The position numbers were made by a program, and so were the translations under genes. 64,000 nt of DNA from contig NZ_AP022608.1 of NCBI RefSeq assembly GCF_010728925.1, forward strand, positions 1,302,001 to 1,366,000. Reading direction: 5' to 3'. Positions 20,161-29,664 of this stretch are shown here, in pieces (the stretch's first letter is position 1; the number at the start of each line of letters is the position of its first letter). The notes under the pieces are model-generated. The model saw only the letters and a program-made list of their open reading frames with translations, ran no database searches and was not told the origin of the DNA. Origin of the DNA: Mycolicibacterium gadium (GTDB lineage Bacteria; Actinomycetota; Actinomycetes; Mycobacteriales; Mycobacteriaceae).

Positions 20161-21482
20161 CGCTTCTTGCGGATGATTGCGCGCAGCTTGTCCAGACGCG
20201 TCGCGATCTCACGTTCGGCACCGTGGGTGGTCGGCCGGTAATAGTCGACCCCGACCAGCTCGTCCGGTGGATACTGTTGCGGCACAACACCATCGGGATC
20301 GTCGTGCGCGTACTTGTAGCCGATCGCGTTGCCCAGCTTCTCGGCGCCGGAGTAATGGCCGTCGCGCAGATGGGTCGGCACCTGACCGGCCTTGCCGGAC
20401 CTGATGTCAGCCATCGCGGAGCCCAGGGCGGTGGTGACGGCGTTCGACTTCGGTGCGGTCGCCAGGTGAACGGTCGCGTGGGCCAGCGTGAGCTGCCCCT
20501 CCGGCATACCGATCAGTTGCACGGTCTGAGCTGCGGCGACGGCCGTTTGCAGGGCCGTCGGATCGGCCATGCCGATGTCCTCGCTGGCGAGAATCATGAG
20601 TCGTCTGGCGATGAACCGTGGGTCCTCCCCCGCGACGAGCATCCGGGACAGGTAGTGCAGGGCCGCGTCGACGTCGGAGCCGCGGACCGATTTGATGAAC
20701 GCGCTGATGACGTCGTAATGCTGATCGCCGTCGCGGTCGTAGCGCACGGCGGCCTTGTCCAGCGATTGCTCGATGACCTCGACCGTCACGTCTCCCGCCT
20801 CGGCCGCGACCTCGAGGGCCGTGAGTGCGCGACGGGCATCGCCTGCGGAGAGCTGCACCAGCAACTCGACGGCATCGTCGGCGACCGTGACTTTGCCGCC
20901 GAGGCCACGGTCGTCGTCGATCGCGCGCCGCACGAGTTCGCGCACCGCGTCGGCGCCGAGCGGCTGCAGTTGCAGGATCAGCGACCGCGAAAGCAGCGGT
21001 GCGACGACGGAGAACGACGGGTTCTCGGTGGTGGCCGCGACCAGCAGCACCACGCGGTTCTCGACAGCGGACAGCAGCGCGTCCTGTTGCGTCTTGGAGA
21101 ACCGGTGCACCTCATCGATGAACAGCACGGTCTGCTCACCGTGCGCGGCCGCCCGCCGCGCGGTATCGATGACGGCGCGGACCTCTTTCACTCCGGCCGA
21201 CAACGCCGAAAGCGCCTCGAAACGGCGGCCGGTCGCCCCCGAGATCAGCGATGCGAGTGTCGTCTTACCGGTGCCCGGCGGACCGTAGAGAATGACCGAC
21301 GCCGCTCCCGAACCCTCGACCATCCGGCGCAGCGGCGAGCCCGGCTGCAGCAGATGGTCCTGCCCGACGACCTCCTCGAGCGTCGCGGGCCGCATGCGCA
21401 CCGCCAACGGCGTGGAGGCGCCAACGGGTGCCACCCCCGACGATCGCTCTTCGCCGGGCACGTCAAACAGACCGTCGGCCAC
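20157..21482 (-). CDS. rarA: replication-associated recombination protein A (RarA/MgsA AAA+ ATPase)
   Basis: AAA+ ATPase acting at stalled replication forks, related to clamp-loader subunits. In the 441-aa protein the Walker A GPPGTGKT is at 67-74, Walker B FIDEVHRF around 121-128, sensor 1 [13 protein letters not shown] near 150, and the C-terminal MgsA domain includes EDIGMADP near 300 and [14 protein letters not shown] near 375. The stop codon is the TAG of CTAG at 20157-20160, the duplicated target of the IS481-type element, so the coding sequence is intact. GTG start. Confidence 0.95.
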   Translation of the reverse strand: MADGLFDVPGEERSSGVAPVGASTPLAVRMRPATLEEVVGQDHLLQPGSPLRRMVEGSGAASVILYGPPGTGKTTLASLISGATGRRFEALSALSAGVKEVRAVIDTARRAAAHGEQTVLFIDEVHRFSKTQQDALLSAVENRVVLLVAATTENPSFSVVAPLLSRSLILQLQPLGADAVRELVRRAIDDDRGLGGKVTVADDAVELLVQLSAGDARRALTALEVAAEAGDVTVEVIEQSLDKAAVRYDRDGDQHYDVISAFIKSVRGSDVDAALHYLSRMLVAGEDPRFIARRLMILASEDIGMADPTALQTAVAAAQTVQLIGMPEGQLTLAHATVHLATAPKSNAVTTALGSAMADIRSGKAGQVPTHLRDGHYSGAEKLGNAIGYKYAHDDPDGVVPQQYPPDELVGVDYYRPTTHGAEREIATRLDKLRAIIRKKR

Positions 21483-21518
21483 GCTCTCTGCTTACCACGA
21501 GGCGATGACGCGACGCGT

Positions 21519-22358
21519 TCACGACTCCGCTGGGTGTGTCACGAAGTCGATCAGCTCCTCGACGCGGCCGATGAGCGCGGGCTCGAGGTCATTCCAGTCG
21601 CGCACACCGCCCCGGATCCGCTGCCACGCCCTCGCGATGTCGGCCTGTTGGGCGCACGGCCAGCCCAGCTTGTCGCACACGCCCTTCTTCCAGTCCATCC
21701 CCTTGGGGATGACGGGCCACGCCTGGACCCCGATGCGGCTCGGTTTGACCGCCTGCCAGATGTCGATGAAGGGGTGGCCGACCACGAGGGTGTGCGCGCC
21801 GCCGGGTCCGCGGCGGACCGCTTCCGCGATCCGCGCTTCCTTCGAGCCGGCGACAAGGTGGTCGACGAGCACACCCAGCCGCCGGCCGGGTGCCGGCCGG
21901 AACTCTTCGACGATCGCGGCGAGATCGTCGACGCCTCCCAGGTATTCGACGACGACCCCCTCGACGCGAAGGTCGTCACCCCACACCTGCTCGACGAGCT
22001 CCGCGTCATGGCGACCCTCGACGTAGATGCGGCTCGTCAACGCGACCTTCGCGCGCGCGCCGGCCACGGCCACCGACCCCGACGCGGTCCGCGACGCCTG
22101 CGGTGCGGCGCGCCTCGGCGGGGTGAGGATGACGGGCCGGCCGTCGACGAGATAACCGGGACCGACCGGAAACGGTCTCTTTCGGCCGTTGCGATCCTCG
22201 AGTTCCATCCGGCCGTATTCGACGCGCATCACCGCGCCGACGAAGCCGGTTTGAGCGTCCTCGACGACCATGCCGATCTCGATCGGCAGCTCAGCCGAAC
22301 GGGGTCGTTTCCGGTGCGGATTGGATGCAAGCACATCAGAGCCATAGCGATCAGCCAC
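21519..22358 (-). CDS. DUF3097 family protein (TOPRIM-like)
   Basis: A 279-aa actinobacterial protein of DUF3097. An N-terminal small beta region (GMVVEDAQTGFVGAVMRVE, ELEDRNGRKRPFPVGPGYLVDG) is followed by a segment with TOPRIM-like acidic motifs: IYVEGRHDAELVEQVWG near 112 and LGVLVDHLVAGSKE near 160, then HPFIDIWQAVKP. Function is not established; a nucleic-acid role is suggested by the fold and by neighbouring rarA. GTG start, 23 bp from the divergent ASCH gene. Confidence 0.83.
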   Translation of the reverse strand: MADRYGSDVLASNPHRKRPRSAELPIEIGMVVEDAQTGFVGAVMRVEYGRMELEDRNGRKRPFPVGPGYLVDGRPVILTPPRRAAPQASRTASGSVAVAGARAKVALTSRIYVEGRHDAELVEQVWGDDLRVEGVVVEYLGGVDDLAAIVEEFRPAPGRRLGVLVDHLVAGSKEARIAEAVRRGPGGAHTLVVGHPFIDIWQAVKPSRIGVQAWPVIPKGMDWKKGVCDKLGWPCAQQADIARAWQRIRGGVRDWNDLEPALIGRVEELIDFVTHPAES

Positions 22359-22381
22359 CGCGTGATCGTAGGGTCAGCACC

Positions 22382-22957
22382 GTGCTGCTGAACCGCGACA
22401 CGGCCGAGGGAATCGCTAACGGCAGCATCACACTTGTGCTCCGCCGCTGGGACGCGCCGAGGGTCAAGCCAGGTGGTACGCAACGCACCATGGCGGGCAC
22501 GATTCGCATCGACGACGTCGCCGAATTCCCCGCACGCCACCGGGTGACCGCTGCGCAGGCCCGGGCGGCCGGTTATCCGGATGCCGCGACCGCCCAGAAA
22601 GACCTGGACCGCAGGGCGGCCCGGCACACCTATGCGATCGCGGTCTCCTTCCTGGCGCCCGACGAGCGGCCCGCGCTTGCCGCGAATGATCGCCTCTCCG
22701 CCGACGAAGTCGCCGCGATCACGGCGCGCCTGGACCGCTGGGACGCAGCGACCGAGCCGTGGACGAGGAAGTACCTGCAGTTGATCGCCGACAACGAGGC
22801 CGTCCGCGCACCGGATCTGGCTGACCGCGTCGGACTGGACGTCCCGCGGTTCAAACGCCGGGTCCGCCAACTCAAGGGGCTGGGCCTGACGATCAGCCTC
22901 GACGTGGGGTACCGCCTATCGGGACGCGGCAGAGCCTTCCTGCGACGGTCCGGGTAA
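22382..22957 (+). CDS. ASCH/PUA-like domain protein
   Basis: About 191 aa. The N-terminal part (LLNRDTAEGIANGSITLVLRRW, then GGTQRTMAGTIRIDDV) resembles an ASCH domain, an RNA-binding PUA-like barrel. The C-terminal part (KYLQLIADNEAVRAPDLADRVG, then RFKRRVRQLKGLGLT) looks like a winged helix. GTG at 22382 is preferred; the frame is open further upstream into the divergent promoter. Function unknown; possible RNA or modified-nucleotide binding. Confidence 0.75.
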   Translation: MLLNRDTAEGIANGSITLVLRRWDAPRVKPGGTQRTMAGTIRIDDVAEFPARHRVTAAQARAAGYPDAATAQKDLDRRAARHTYAIAVSFLAPDERPALAANDRLSADEVAAITARLDRWDAATEPWTRKYLQLIADNEAVRAPDLADRVGLDVPRFKRRVRQLKGLGLTISLDVGYRLSGRGRAFLRRSG

Positions 22958-22967
22958 AGATGAACCC

Positions 22968-23759
22968 GTGACGGAGCTATCGAAGTATGGGCCGTGGGCC
23001 GTCGTGGCCGGCGGCTCCGAGGGCGTCGGCGCGGAATTCGCGCGGCAGTTGGCCACCGCGGGAATCAACCTCGTGCTGATCGCCCGAAAGCCCGATCCCC
23101 TGGCCGAGACCGCGGAAACGTGTCGTGCCCTGGGCGTCGAAGTACGAACACTCGCTGTGGATTTGGTATCGGCCGATGCGGTGACTCGGATCGCGGATGT
23201 CACGTCCGACATCGAGGTCGGTCTGCTCATCTACACCGCGGGTGCGAACACCTGCAGCGAGCACTTCCTGGACAGTGAGCTCACCGAGTTCGGCCGGGTG
23301 ATCGACCTGAACATCGGCACCATGCTGGCCCTGGTGCAGCACTTCGGCAGGCCGATGCGGGAACGCCGGCGTGGCGGCATCCTGATGGTCGGCTCCATGG
23401 CCGGCTACCTCGGCTCGATGCGGCACACGGTGTACGGCGGCGTGAAGGCCTTCGGACGCATCTTCGCCGAGAGTCTCTGGCTGGAACTGCGCGACCATCA
23501 CGTTGACGTGCTGGAGCTGGTGCTCGGTGTCACCCGCACCCCGGCGATGGAGCGCGTCGGACTGAACTTCGACGTGCCCGGCATGCGTGTTGCCGACCCG
23601 GCCGACGTCGCGCGTGAGGGACTCGAGCAACTCCCCCACGGCCCGATTCACATCGCCGGCGGCAACGGCGATGACGTCGCTCGTCGAAACGATCCCGACC
23701 GGGTGAAAGTGGTGCTCGGCACCCACAAGTTCATGGAGAAGCTCATGGGATCCGGTTAA
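22968..23759 (+). CDS. short-chain dehydrogenase/reductase
   Basis: A 263-aa classical-type SDR. The cofactor loop is VAGGSEGVGAEFARQL at the N-terminus (GxxxGxG as GGSEGVG), IARKPDPL follows strand 2, IYTAGANT replaces the usual NNAG, a catalytic serine is in MVGSMAGYLG, and YGGVKAFG gives the Y-x-x-x-K pair. GTG start. First gene of an SDR-SnoaL-SDR operon. The substrate is unknown; acyl-chain or ketone reduction is typical for this group in mycobacteria. Confidence 0.87.
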   Translation: MTELSKYGPWAVVAGGSEGVGAEFARQLATAGINLVLIARKPDPLAETAETCRALGVEVRTLAVDLVSADAVTRIADVTSDIEVGLLIYTAGANTCSEHFLDSELTEFGRVIDLNIGTMLALVQHFGRPMRERRRGGILMVGSMAGYLGSMRHTVYGGVKAFGRIFAESLWLELRDHHVDVLELVLGVTRTPAMERVGLNFDVPGMRVADPADVAREGLEQLPHGPIHIAGGNGDDVARRNDPDRVKVVLGTHKFMEKLMGSG

Positions 23760-23774
23760 TTGAAAGGAATTTCG

Positions 23775-24254
23775 TTGAACGACGAGCGAATTGTCGAACT
23801 GGAACGACGGCTCGAACGCATCGAGGAAGAGCGCGCGATCGAGCGGGTGATCGCCTCCTACGGTCCGCTGGTCGACGCTGGTGAAGCCGACGCCGCGGCA
23901 GCGCTGTGGGCCACCGACGGGAGCTACGACGTCGAGGGCTGGTCGATGCGCAGCCGCGAGGATGTGGCGGCCATGGTGCGCTCCGACGCCCATCAGGGGC
24001 TGATCCACCGGGGCTGCAGTCATTTCCTCGGCCCGGCGGTGGTGACCGTTGACGGCAACTTCGCGGTGGCGGTGTGCGAGTCGGTCCTGCTGGTGCACCG
24101 TGGCGAGGGGTTCGTCGTCGCACGCGCGGGAGTCAACCACTTCCGGCTGCAGCTCATCGATGACCGCTGGCAGATCGTCGAACGCACGACGCGGACGCTG
24201 GACGGTAAATCGGAGGCGCGCGATCTGCTGGCCTCGGGGATCGCGGGCGCATGA
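23775..24254 (+). CDS. SnoaL-like/NTF2-fold protein
   Basis: A 159-aa NTF2-superfamily protein with an N-terminal helix rich in Glu/Arg (RIVELERRLERIEEERAIERV), then IASYGPLVDAGEADAAAALWATDGSYD, LIHRGCSHFLGP and a final sheet (FRLQLIDDRWQIVERTTRTLDG). The TTG at 23775 is chosen because AAAGGA sits at the right distance; another in-frame TTG at 23760 directly abuts the preceding stop. It overlaps the following SDR by 4 bp (ATGA). Confidence 0.8.
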   Translation: MNDERIVELERRLERIEEERAIERVIASYGPLVDAGEADAAAALWATDGSYDVEGWSMRSREDVAAMVRSDAHQGLIHRGCSHFLGPAVVTVDGNFAVAVCESVLLVHRGEGFVVARAGVNHFRLQLIDDRWQIVERTTRTLDGKSEARDLLASGIAGA

Positions 24255-25027
24255 GCGGGCAACTTGACGGCAAGGTCGCGCTGGTGACCGGCGCGGGTGC
24301 GGGCATCGGCGAGGGTATCGTCCGACGCTTCGCTGATGAGGGTGCCAAAGTGGTCGTCGCCGAGATCGACTCGGCAGCAGGCGAAGCCGTCGCCCAATCA
24401 ACCGGCGGAACGTTCGTGTCCACCGATGTGTCCGATCGCGATCAGGTCGAGAACGCGGTGAAAGCCGCGTTGTCGACGTACGGGTCCATCGACATCGTGG
24501 TGAACAACGCCTGGGGCGGCGGTGGGATCGGCCGGGTCGAGAAGAAGACCGACGAACAACTGTCGCAGGGCATCGCCGTGGGCTACTACGGTCCCTTCTG
24601 GGCAATGCGCGCCGCGTTTCCGTACATGAAGGAGCGCGGCTGGGGCCGGGTCATCAACATGTGCAGTCTCAACGGCGTCAACGCCCATGTGGGCTCGCTG
24701 GAGTACAACGCTGCCAAAGAGGCGCTGCGTGCCCTCACTCGTACCGCGGCGCGCGAGTGGGCACCCACGGGCGTCACCGTCAACGCGACCTGCCCGGCGG
24801 CCAAGAGCCAGGCCTTCTTTCGCGCGATCGGCGAGTACCCCGAACTGGAGGCGGTGGCCGATGCGGCGAACCCGATGGGCCGCATGGGGGACCCCTATGA
24901 CGACATCGCACCTGTCGCGGTGTTTCTGGCGGGCGAGGGCGCGCGTTACCTGACGGGCAATACGCTGTTCGTAGATGGCGGCGGTCACATCAACGGCACA
25001 CCGTGGGCCCCTGATCTCGGCGACTAG
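24251..25027 (+). CDS. short-chain dehydrogenase/reductase
   Basis: A 258-aa classical SDR: VTGAGAGIGEGI cofactor loop, DVSDRDQVE, VNNAWGGGGIG (NNAG variant NNAW), a serine in MCSLNGVNAHVG, YNAAKEALR catalytic Tyr/Lys and FVDGGGHINGT near the C-terminus. It overlaps the SnoaL gene by 4 bp and ends on a CTAG shared with the convergent metallopeptidase gene. Substrate unknown. Confidence 0.9.
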   Translation: MSGQLDGKVALVTGAGAGIGEGIVRRFADEGAKVVVAEIDSAAGEAVAQSTGGTFVSTDVSDRDQVENAVKAALSTYGSIDIVVNNAWGGGGIGRVEKKTDEQLSQGIAVGYYGPFWAMRAAFPYMKERGWGRVINMCSLNGVNAHVGSLEYNAAKEALRALTRTAAREWAPTGVTVNATCPAAKSQAFFRAIGEYPELEAVADAANPMGRMGDPYDDIAPVAVFLAGEGARYLTGNTLFVDGGGHINGTPWAPDLGD

Positions 25028-26109
25028 CCCGACTGCGTCTGCTGACCCTCCGCCGGAGCGCCGATCTCGGCGAGTTTCACCGGATTCGAGGTGATCTCGT
25101 CGATCTTCGTGTGGATGAACCGCATCTTCTCGAGCACCGGGCCCCGGAGTACGAAGGGATAGAGATCGTCCTTGCCCATCGAGCGGTTCACCATATTCAG
25201 TGCCCACGACAGCGGCAGCCAAAGGTCGATGATCGTGTCGAAACCGCTGGGCCCCAACGTGCGTCGTTCGAAGGTGGCACCGGCGGGTGCGAACCCGAAG
25301 GCGGCGGCGGTGTCCAGGGTGTCGCGGATGTGCAGGTAATGAGCGAAGGTCTCTGCCCAATCCTCGGCCGGATGCATCGTGGCGTAGGACGAGACGTAGT
25401 CCTGCTGCCAACCGGTCGGCGCACCTTCGCTGTAGTGGCGATCCAGCGCCTCCTGATAGTCCAGGTCGGGATCGCCGAACAGCTCGTTGAACCGCTGCAG
25501 GTAGTCCGACGACGTCCCGATCAGACGGTAGAAGTAGTAGTGCCCGATCTCGTGGCGGAAGTGTCCCAGCAGAGTGCGGTACGGCTCGTCCATCGAGATG
25601 CGCAGCTGCTCGCGGTGCACGTCGTCACCCTCGGCGAGGTCCAGCGTGATGACCCCGTTGGCATGACCGGTGAAGACCTTCTCGAATTGACTGGACAGCA
25701 GGTCGAACGCGAGCCCGTACTCCGGATCGGCGTCGCGGCCCACGATCGGCAACTTGAGTTCGTACAGCTCGGCGATCATCCGCCGCTTGGCCCGTTCTGC
25801 CGTCGCGAACGCGGCCAGCGCGACCGCGTCGGCATCGTTGGGCCGCGTGCGGGTCAGCGCGCACGATGCGCACAGCTTGGCGATCGGCCCCTTCTCCACC
25901 AGCCAGTTGCATTCTGCGAGATGCATATTCGCGCACAGCCGGTACTCGCTGGAGTCCACAGCGCCGGCATGCTCGGACTCGGAGCCTGGCGCGATGACCA
26001 GCAGCGCCATGTCGTCCAGTGAGAAGCCGATCCTGCTGCGGCAGGACAGGCACACCGAGTTCTCGAATGCCAGCCGCTGGCCGCAATTGGGACAGGTGAA
26101 GTCACGCAT
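25024..26109 (-). CDS. putative zinc-binding metallopeptidase with N-terminal zinc ribbon
   Basis: A 361-aa protein. Two CxxC knuckles at C6/C9 and C20/C23 form a zinc ribbon, with more cysteine pairs at 59, 67, 80 and 83. The peptidase signature is H186-E187-IG-H190 (FRHEIGHYYF), followed by an acidic helix with ELFGDPDLDY and HPAEDWAETFAHYLH, which probably provides the third ligand. ATG at 26109 is chosen; the open frame upstream overlaps the transglutaminase gene, whose stop lies 8 bp inside. Last gene of the conserved transglutaminase/ATP-grasp operon, in which a peptidase could trim or release the product. Confidence 0.86.
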   Translation of the reverse strand: MRDFTCPNCGQRLAFENSVCLSCRSRIGFSLDDMALLVIAPGSESEHAGAVDSSEYRLCANMHLAECNWLVEKGPIAKLCASCALTRTRPNDADAVALAAFATAERAKRRMIAELYELKLPIVGRDADPEYGLAFDLLSSQFEKVFTGHANGVITLDLAEGDDVHREQLRISMDEPYRTLLGHFRHEIGHYYFYRLIGTSSDYLQRFNELFGDPDLDYQEALDRHYSEGAPTGWQQDYVSSYATMHPAEDWAETFAHYLHIRDTLDTAAAFGFAPAGATFERRTLGPSGFDTIIDLWLPLSWALNMVNRSMGKDDLYPFVLRGPVLEKMRFIHTKIDEITSNPVKLAEIGAPAEGQQTQSG

Positions 26110-27001
26110 GAAGCACACCGCCGTCGTAGGGCGCGACGTCGACCGCGACGTCGATCTTGCTGCGTTCGGAGTCGGTGTAGATGATGCCGCGCAGCGGCGG
26201 AACGTCGGCATAGTCGCGACCGAAGCCGACGGTGATGTAGCGCTCGTCGACCATCTGGGCGTTGGTGGGATCGAAACCGAGCCACTGGTTTTGCGGCGTC
26301 CATACAGACGCCCATGCGTGCGTGGCGTCGATTCCCACCATGCGTTCCTTTCCCGGAGGTGGGTCGGTGGCCAGATAACCGGACACGTAGCTGGCTGCCA
26401 ACCCGTTGGCACGCAGGCAGGCGATGGCAAGCCGCGCGAAGTCCTGACATACCCCTTCCCGGGCAGTCAAAACCTCGCTCACCCGAGTCGACACCGTCGT
26501 CGAGCCGGAACGGTAGGTGAAATCGGCGTAGATTCGCGAATTCAGGTCGCGCAGCACCTCGATGAGCGGCCGCTCCGGCTCGAAACTCGGTGCGGCATAG
26601 TCACGTAGCTCTTCGGTTATCTCGGCCGAACGCAGGTCGAGGGTGAACTCCGTGGCCAGTGCGCCGTCCGTTCCGACGGGCCTGGAGATCTCCCACGGCG
26701 CGCGCGCCGACCCGCCGTTGTAGAGGTCGGCAGGCGGCGGGTCCACCTCGACCACAGAGCGGCTCGTGATCGACAGGGTCTCGTGCCGTTCGGTGACGTG
26801 GAAGTACGAACTGATGTTGCCGTAGGCGTCGCGGCTGGTGGAGCTGTCCGCTGCCGCCGGCTCGATCTCCAGCGCGTGCGAAAGGCACCGCTGCCGCGCG
26901 GAGTCGCGCGGGGTCAGGAACCCGCGACTATAGCTACTGGTCACGACATCCGAGTAGCGGTACACCGTGCGGTGCGAGACCTGATAGCACCGGCCTGTCA
27001 C
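26102..27001 (-). CDS. transglutaminase-like cysteine protease domain protein, small form
   Basis: A 299-aa protein with an N-terminal beta domain (CYQVSHRTVYRYSDVVTSSY, HALEIEPA) and a C-terminal transglutaminase-like domain. The catalytic triad is readable: Cys in REGVCQDFARLAIACLRANG, His in DATHAWASVWTPQ, Asp in WLGFDPTNAQ. GTG start overlapping the stop of the ATP-grasp gene by 4 bp. Such proteins accompany ATP-grasp/alpha-E proteins in many bacteria; proteolysis or amide transfer on a peptide product is predicted but not shown. Confidence 0.9.
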   Translation of the reverse strand: MTGRCYQVSHRTVYRYSDVVTSSYSRGFLTPRDSARQRCLSHALEIEPAAADSSTSRDAYGNISSYFHVTERHETLSITSRSVVEVDPPPADLYNGGSARAPWEISRPVGTDGALATEFTLDLRSAEITEELRDYAAPSFEPERPLIEVLRDLNSRIYADFTYRSGSTTVSTRVSEVLTAREGVCQDFARLAIACLRANGLAASYVSGYLATDPPPGKERMVGIDATHAWASVWTPQNQWLGFDPTNAQMVDERYITVGFGRDYADVPPLRGIIYTDSERSKIDVAVDVAPYDGGVLHA

Positions 27002-29664
27002 GGCACCACCCTGCGCTCATCGGGTCCCCACAGCGGCTGCATTTCGCCAGGCAGCGACAAGTGGGTCGCGGTGATTGTGCTCGACAGGTCGCGCAGATCG
27101 GCGTGGGTGTCGTTGAGCAACGACGCAAGGTCTGCGCGGCGACCCTCGGGCGTCACCTCGTCGAGGTCGGCAGGCTCGATGCGGCGCAACCGGGCAGTGA
27201 TGTCCTCGACCAGCCGCTCAGGGCGCGATGAGCCCGACGACCCGGGCAACGCCTTCAGCGCGATACGCAGCCGCTCGAGCTGGAAGACCAGCGAGCGTGG
27301 ATTCTCGGCGTCCATCAAGACCAGGTCGGCCACGGCGGCAACACTAACCATTCCGGGGTTGCGTCTCCGATAGATGACCGACGACTCACATGCCACCAGC
27401 GTGGATTCGGTGATGGTCTGCTCAGCACCCGGGTTGCGGACAGTGATGAGCGTGGCCCGCAGCAGTGCCGTGAGACCCAGCCCACGTTCGATCCGTTTGC
27501 CGATGTCCATCATGGTCCAGCCCACGTCGTGCACCATGGACTCGGCGGCGACGCCCGACAGCGCCAGCATGCCCGACAACGTGAGACTGGTAGTCGAGGA
27601 CAAGAACGCTTCGCCCTCGGCCTTGGACTCCGGTGGCTCGTCGGCGGGCCGTCCGAAAGGCTGAGCCGGGGCGTGCAGCAGCGCGCGCTCGACGGCCGCC
27701 AACACCATCCAGGTGTCGTTGGACATCTGGTCGCGGACCGCACGCGCGGCGAGACCAAGGCGTTCGACCGACTGCGCGAGGGAGCCGGGACGATGCCGAT
27801 CGGCTGTCAGCGACCACAACGTCGTCGGTGCCGTTGCCACTATCTCGGCGTAATCACCGTCACCGATGCTGGTTCCGGTGATCGAGCCGAGCGCGGTGAG
27901 CAGCACCGGGACGCACTCGCTGCCGGCCAGCTCCCGGCGGTAACGGAATTCGTGATATCGCTCGCGGGTCACGGTGAGCAGCCGCGCCATGTTCTCCGCG
28001 CGCTCGGCGTAGCGGCCCATCCAGAACAAATCGGACAGCACACGCGGCGAGCTGACCGACCGAGTGGGACTGGGCATGATCGCGGGCAGCTCCACCGGCG
28101 GTGCGGTCGGGGTCCGCTCGGCGGTCACCCGCGTCGGCGTGCGGACCCAGATATCCTTGGCTGCAATGGTATTCAGTTGATACGCCGCGTGTCCGGGTGC
28201 GACGAGATAGCCGAGTCCGCCGACCATCGGCGCGTATCCACTTCGCTGCGAGACCGTGAACAACCGCATGCCCACGTTGGCGGCCGACAGTCCACCGGTG
28301 TAGTAGTCGGTGGGAGCCGAGGAAAACTGCGGCAGCTGCTGGCCCACCCATTGCCACGGCGCGGTTTCGATGCGCACGCCGAGTTCCCTCCGCTGCGCGG
28401 ACGACAGGGCCGGCCCGACAATCGCTTCGCCCCCGGTGACCGGACGGATCAGCAGCGACGCCAGGTTACTCAACAAATGTGAGCGCTCGGTGTTGATGCC
28501 GCCCCAGTACATCTCCGCCGTCCGTAACAGCGGCGTCTCCCCCAGCAGGCGTTCGGCGAGTTCAGGTAGAAAGCGAAGCAGTCCAGGACTTTCCAGGATG
28601 CCGCTGCCAAGCGAGTTGACAACGCTGACCGCGCCGCGACGCAACACCTCGACCAGGCCGACGACGCCCAGGCGCGAATCCGGCCGTAGGTCAAGCGGAT
28701 CCGCGTAATCGGCGTCGACGCGGCGCAGCACCACGTCGACGCGCTTCAGCGTGCCCATCGATCGCATCCACAGCTTGCCGTCACGCACCACCAGATCGGC
28801 GCTCTCCACCAAGGGGAAGCCGAGCACGCTCGCCAGATAGGCCTGATCAAAGGCTGTCTCGGAGTGGATTCCGGGACTGAGCACCACGACAACAGGTTCT
28901 TCGGCGGACTCGGGCGCAACGTCGATCAGTGCGAGGCGCAGCGCTTGCGCCCACGGCGAGGCGGGACGCGGCCCGATGCGCTCGTACAGATCGGGAAATG
29001 CGTGAGCCACCACCCGACGGTCGGCCAGCGCGTATCCCGCACCCGACGGCGCCTGCGTCCAGTCCGCGTTGACCAGGAAGTCGCCATCGTGCCCGCGGCT
29101 GATATCGCAGCCGTGCATGAAGAGCTGGTGGCGGCCCGGCACCTCGATCCCCCGTGCTGCGCGGATGTAGCCGGGGTGAGCGAAGAGTAACTGCGGGGGC
29201 AGCACGCCACTGGTCACCGACTCGCGTGCGCCGTAGAGATCGGTCAGGATCGCGTCGAGCAACCGCGAACGCTGCAGCACACCGGCTTCCAGGATGTCCC
29301 AGTCGGATGCCGAGATCACCAACGGCAACGCGTCGAGCTGCCAGGGCCCGGGGTCGGCCGCCCCGTTTCCGTTGGTGACGGCGTCACCGTTGCGGTCGAC
29401 CTGGACGTAGGTGATGCCGTCGTTGTCGACCAGGCCGCGCACCGTCGACCGAAGCTGGTCGAGGCCGATACGGCCGCGCTCGCCGACGCATTCGGCGACT
29501 TCCTGCCAGGCCGGCCGGATATTGCCTGCGGGATCGACGAATTCGTCGTACCCGCCGACCGCACCCCCGCGTACGTCGAACAGCGCCTGCTGCGCTCTCG
29601 CACCGCGATAACGCGACAGCAGGTTGTCGATGTCGTGGGGAGTCGTTGCGGGTAGGGCCATCAC
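26998..29664 (-). CDS. circularly permuted ATP-grasp plus alpha-E domain protein (fused)
   Basis: An 888-aa fusion. Residues about 1-500 match the circularly permuted ATP-grasp ligase family (GILRPAWQEVAE-like start, ILTDLYG, RAARGIEVPGRHQLFMHGCDISRG, LADRRVVAHAFPDLYERIG, VLSPGIHSETAFDQAYLA, NSLGSGILESPGL and TAEMYWGG). Residues about 560-880 match the alpha-E helical domain (VLSDLFWMGRYAERAENMARLL). The two halves are separate genes in many bacteria. The start is GTG at 29664 or ATG at 29661, both overlapping the upstream stop. Comparative work predicts a peptide or amide ligase; its substrates are unknown. Confidence 0.9.
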   Translation of the reverse strand: MMALPATTPHDIDNLLSRYRGARAQQALFDVRGGAVGGYDEFVDPAGNIRPAWQEVAECVGERGRIGLDQLRSTVRGLVDNDGITYVQVDRNGDAVTNGNGAADPGPWQLDALPLVISASDWDILEAGVLQRSRLLDAILTDLYGARESVTSGVLPPQLLFAHPGYIRAARGIEVPGRHQLFMHGCDISRGHDGDFLVNADWTQAPSGAGYALADRRVVAHAFPDLYERIGPRPASPWAQALRLALIDVAPESAEEPVVVVLSPGIHSETAFDQAYLASVLGFPLVESADLVVRDGKLWMRSMGTLKRVDVVLRRVDADYADPLDLRPDSRLGVVGLVEVLRRGAVSVVNSLGSGILESPGLLRFLPELAERLLGETPLLRTAEMYWGGINTERSHLLSNLASLLIRPVTGGEAIVGPALSSAQRRELGVRIETAPWQWVGQQLPQFSSAPTDYYTGGLSAANVGMRLFTVSQRSGYAPMVGGLGYLVAPGHAAYQLNTIAAKDIWVRTPTRVTAERTPTAPPVELPAIMPSPTRSVSSPRVLSDLFWMGRYAERAENMARLLTVTRERYHEFRYRRELAGSECVPVLLTALGSITGTSIGDGDYAEIVATAPTTLWSLTADRHRPGSLAQSVERLGLAARAVRDQMSNDTWMVLAAVERALLHAPAQPFGRPADEPPESKAEGEAFLSSTTSLTLSGMLALSGVAAESMVHDVGWTMMDIGKRIERGLGLTALLRATLITVRNPGAEQTITESTLVACESSVIYRRRNPGMVSVAAVADLVLMDAENPRSLVFQLERLRIALKALPGSSGSSRPERLVEDITARLRRIEPADLDEVTPEGRRADLASLLNDTHADLRDLSSTITATHLSLPGEMQPLWGPDERRVVP

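Noticed and set aside
19827..22391. 854-codon open frame on the plus strand
   Set aside because: Runs antisense across rarA and DUF3097 and out of frame through the transposase; no recognisable domain.
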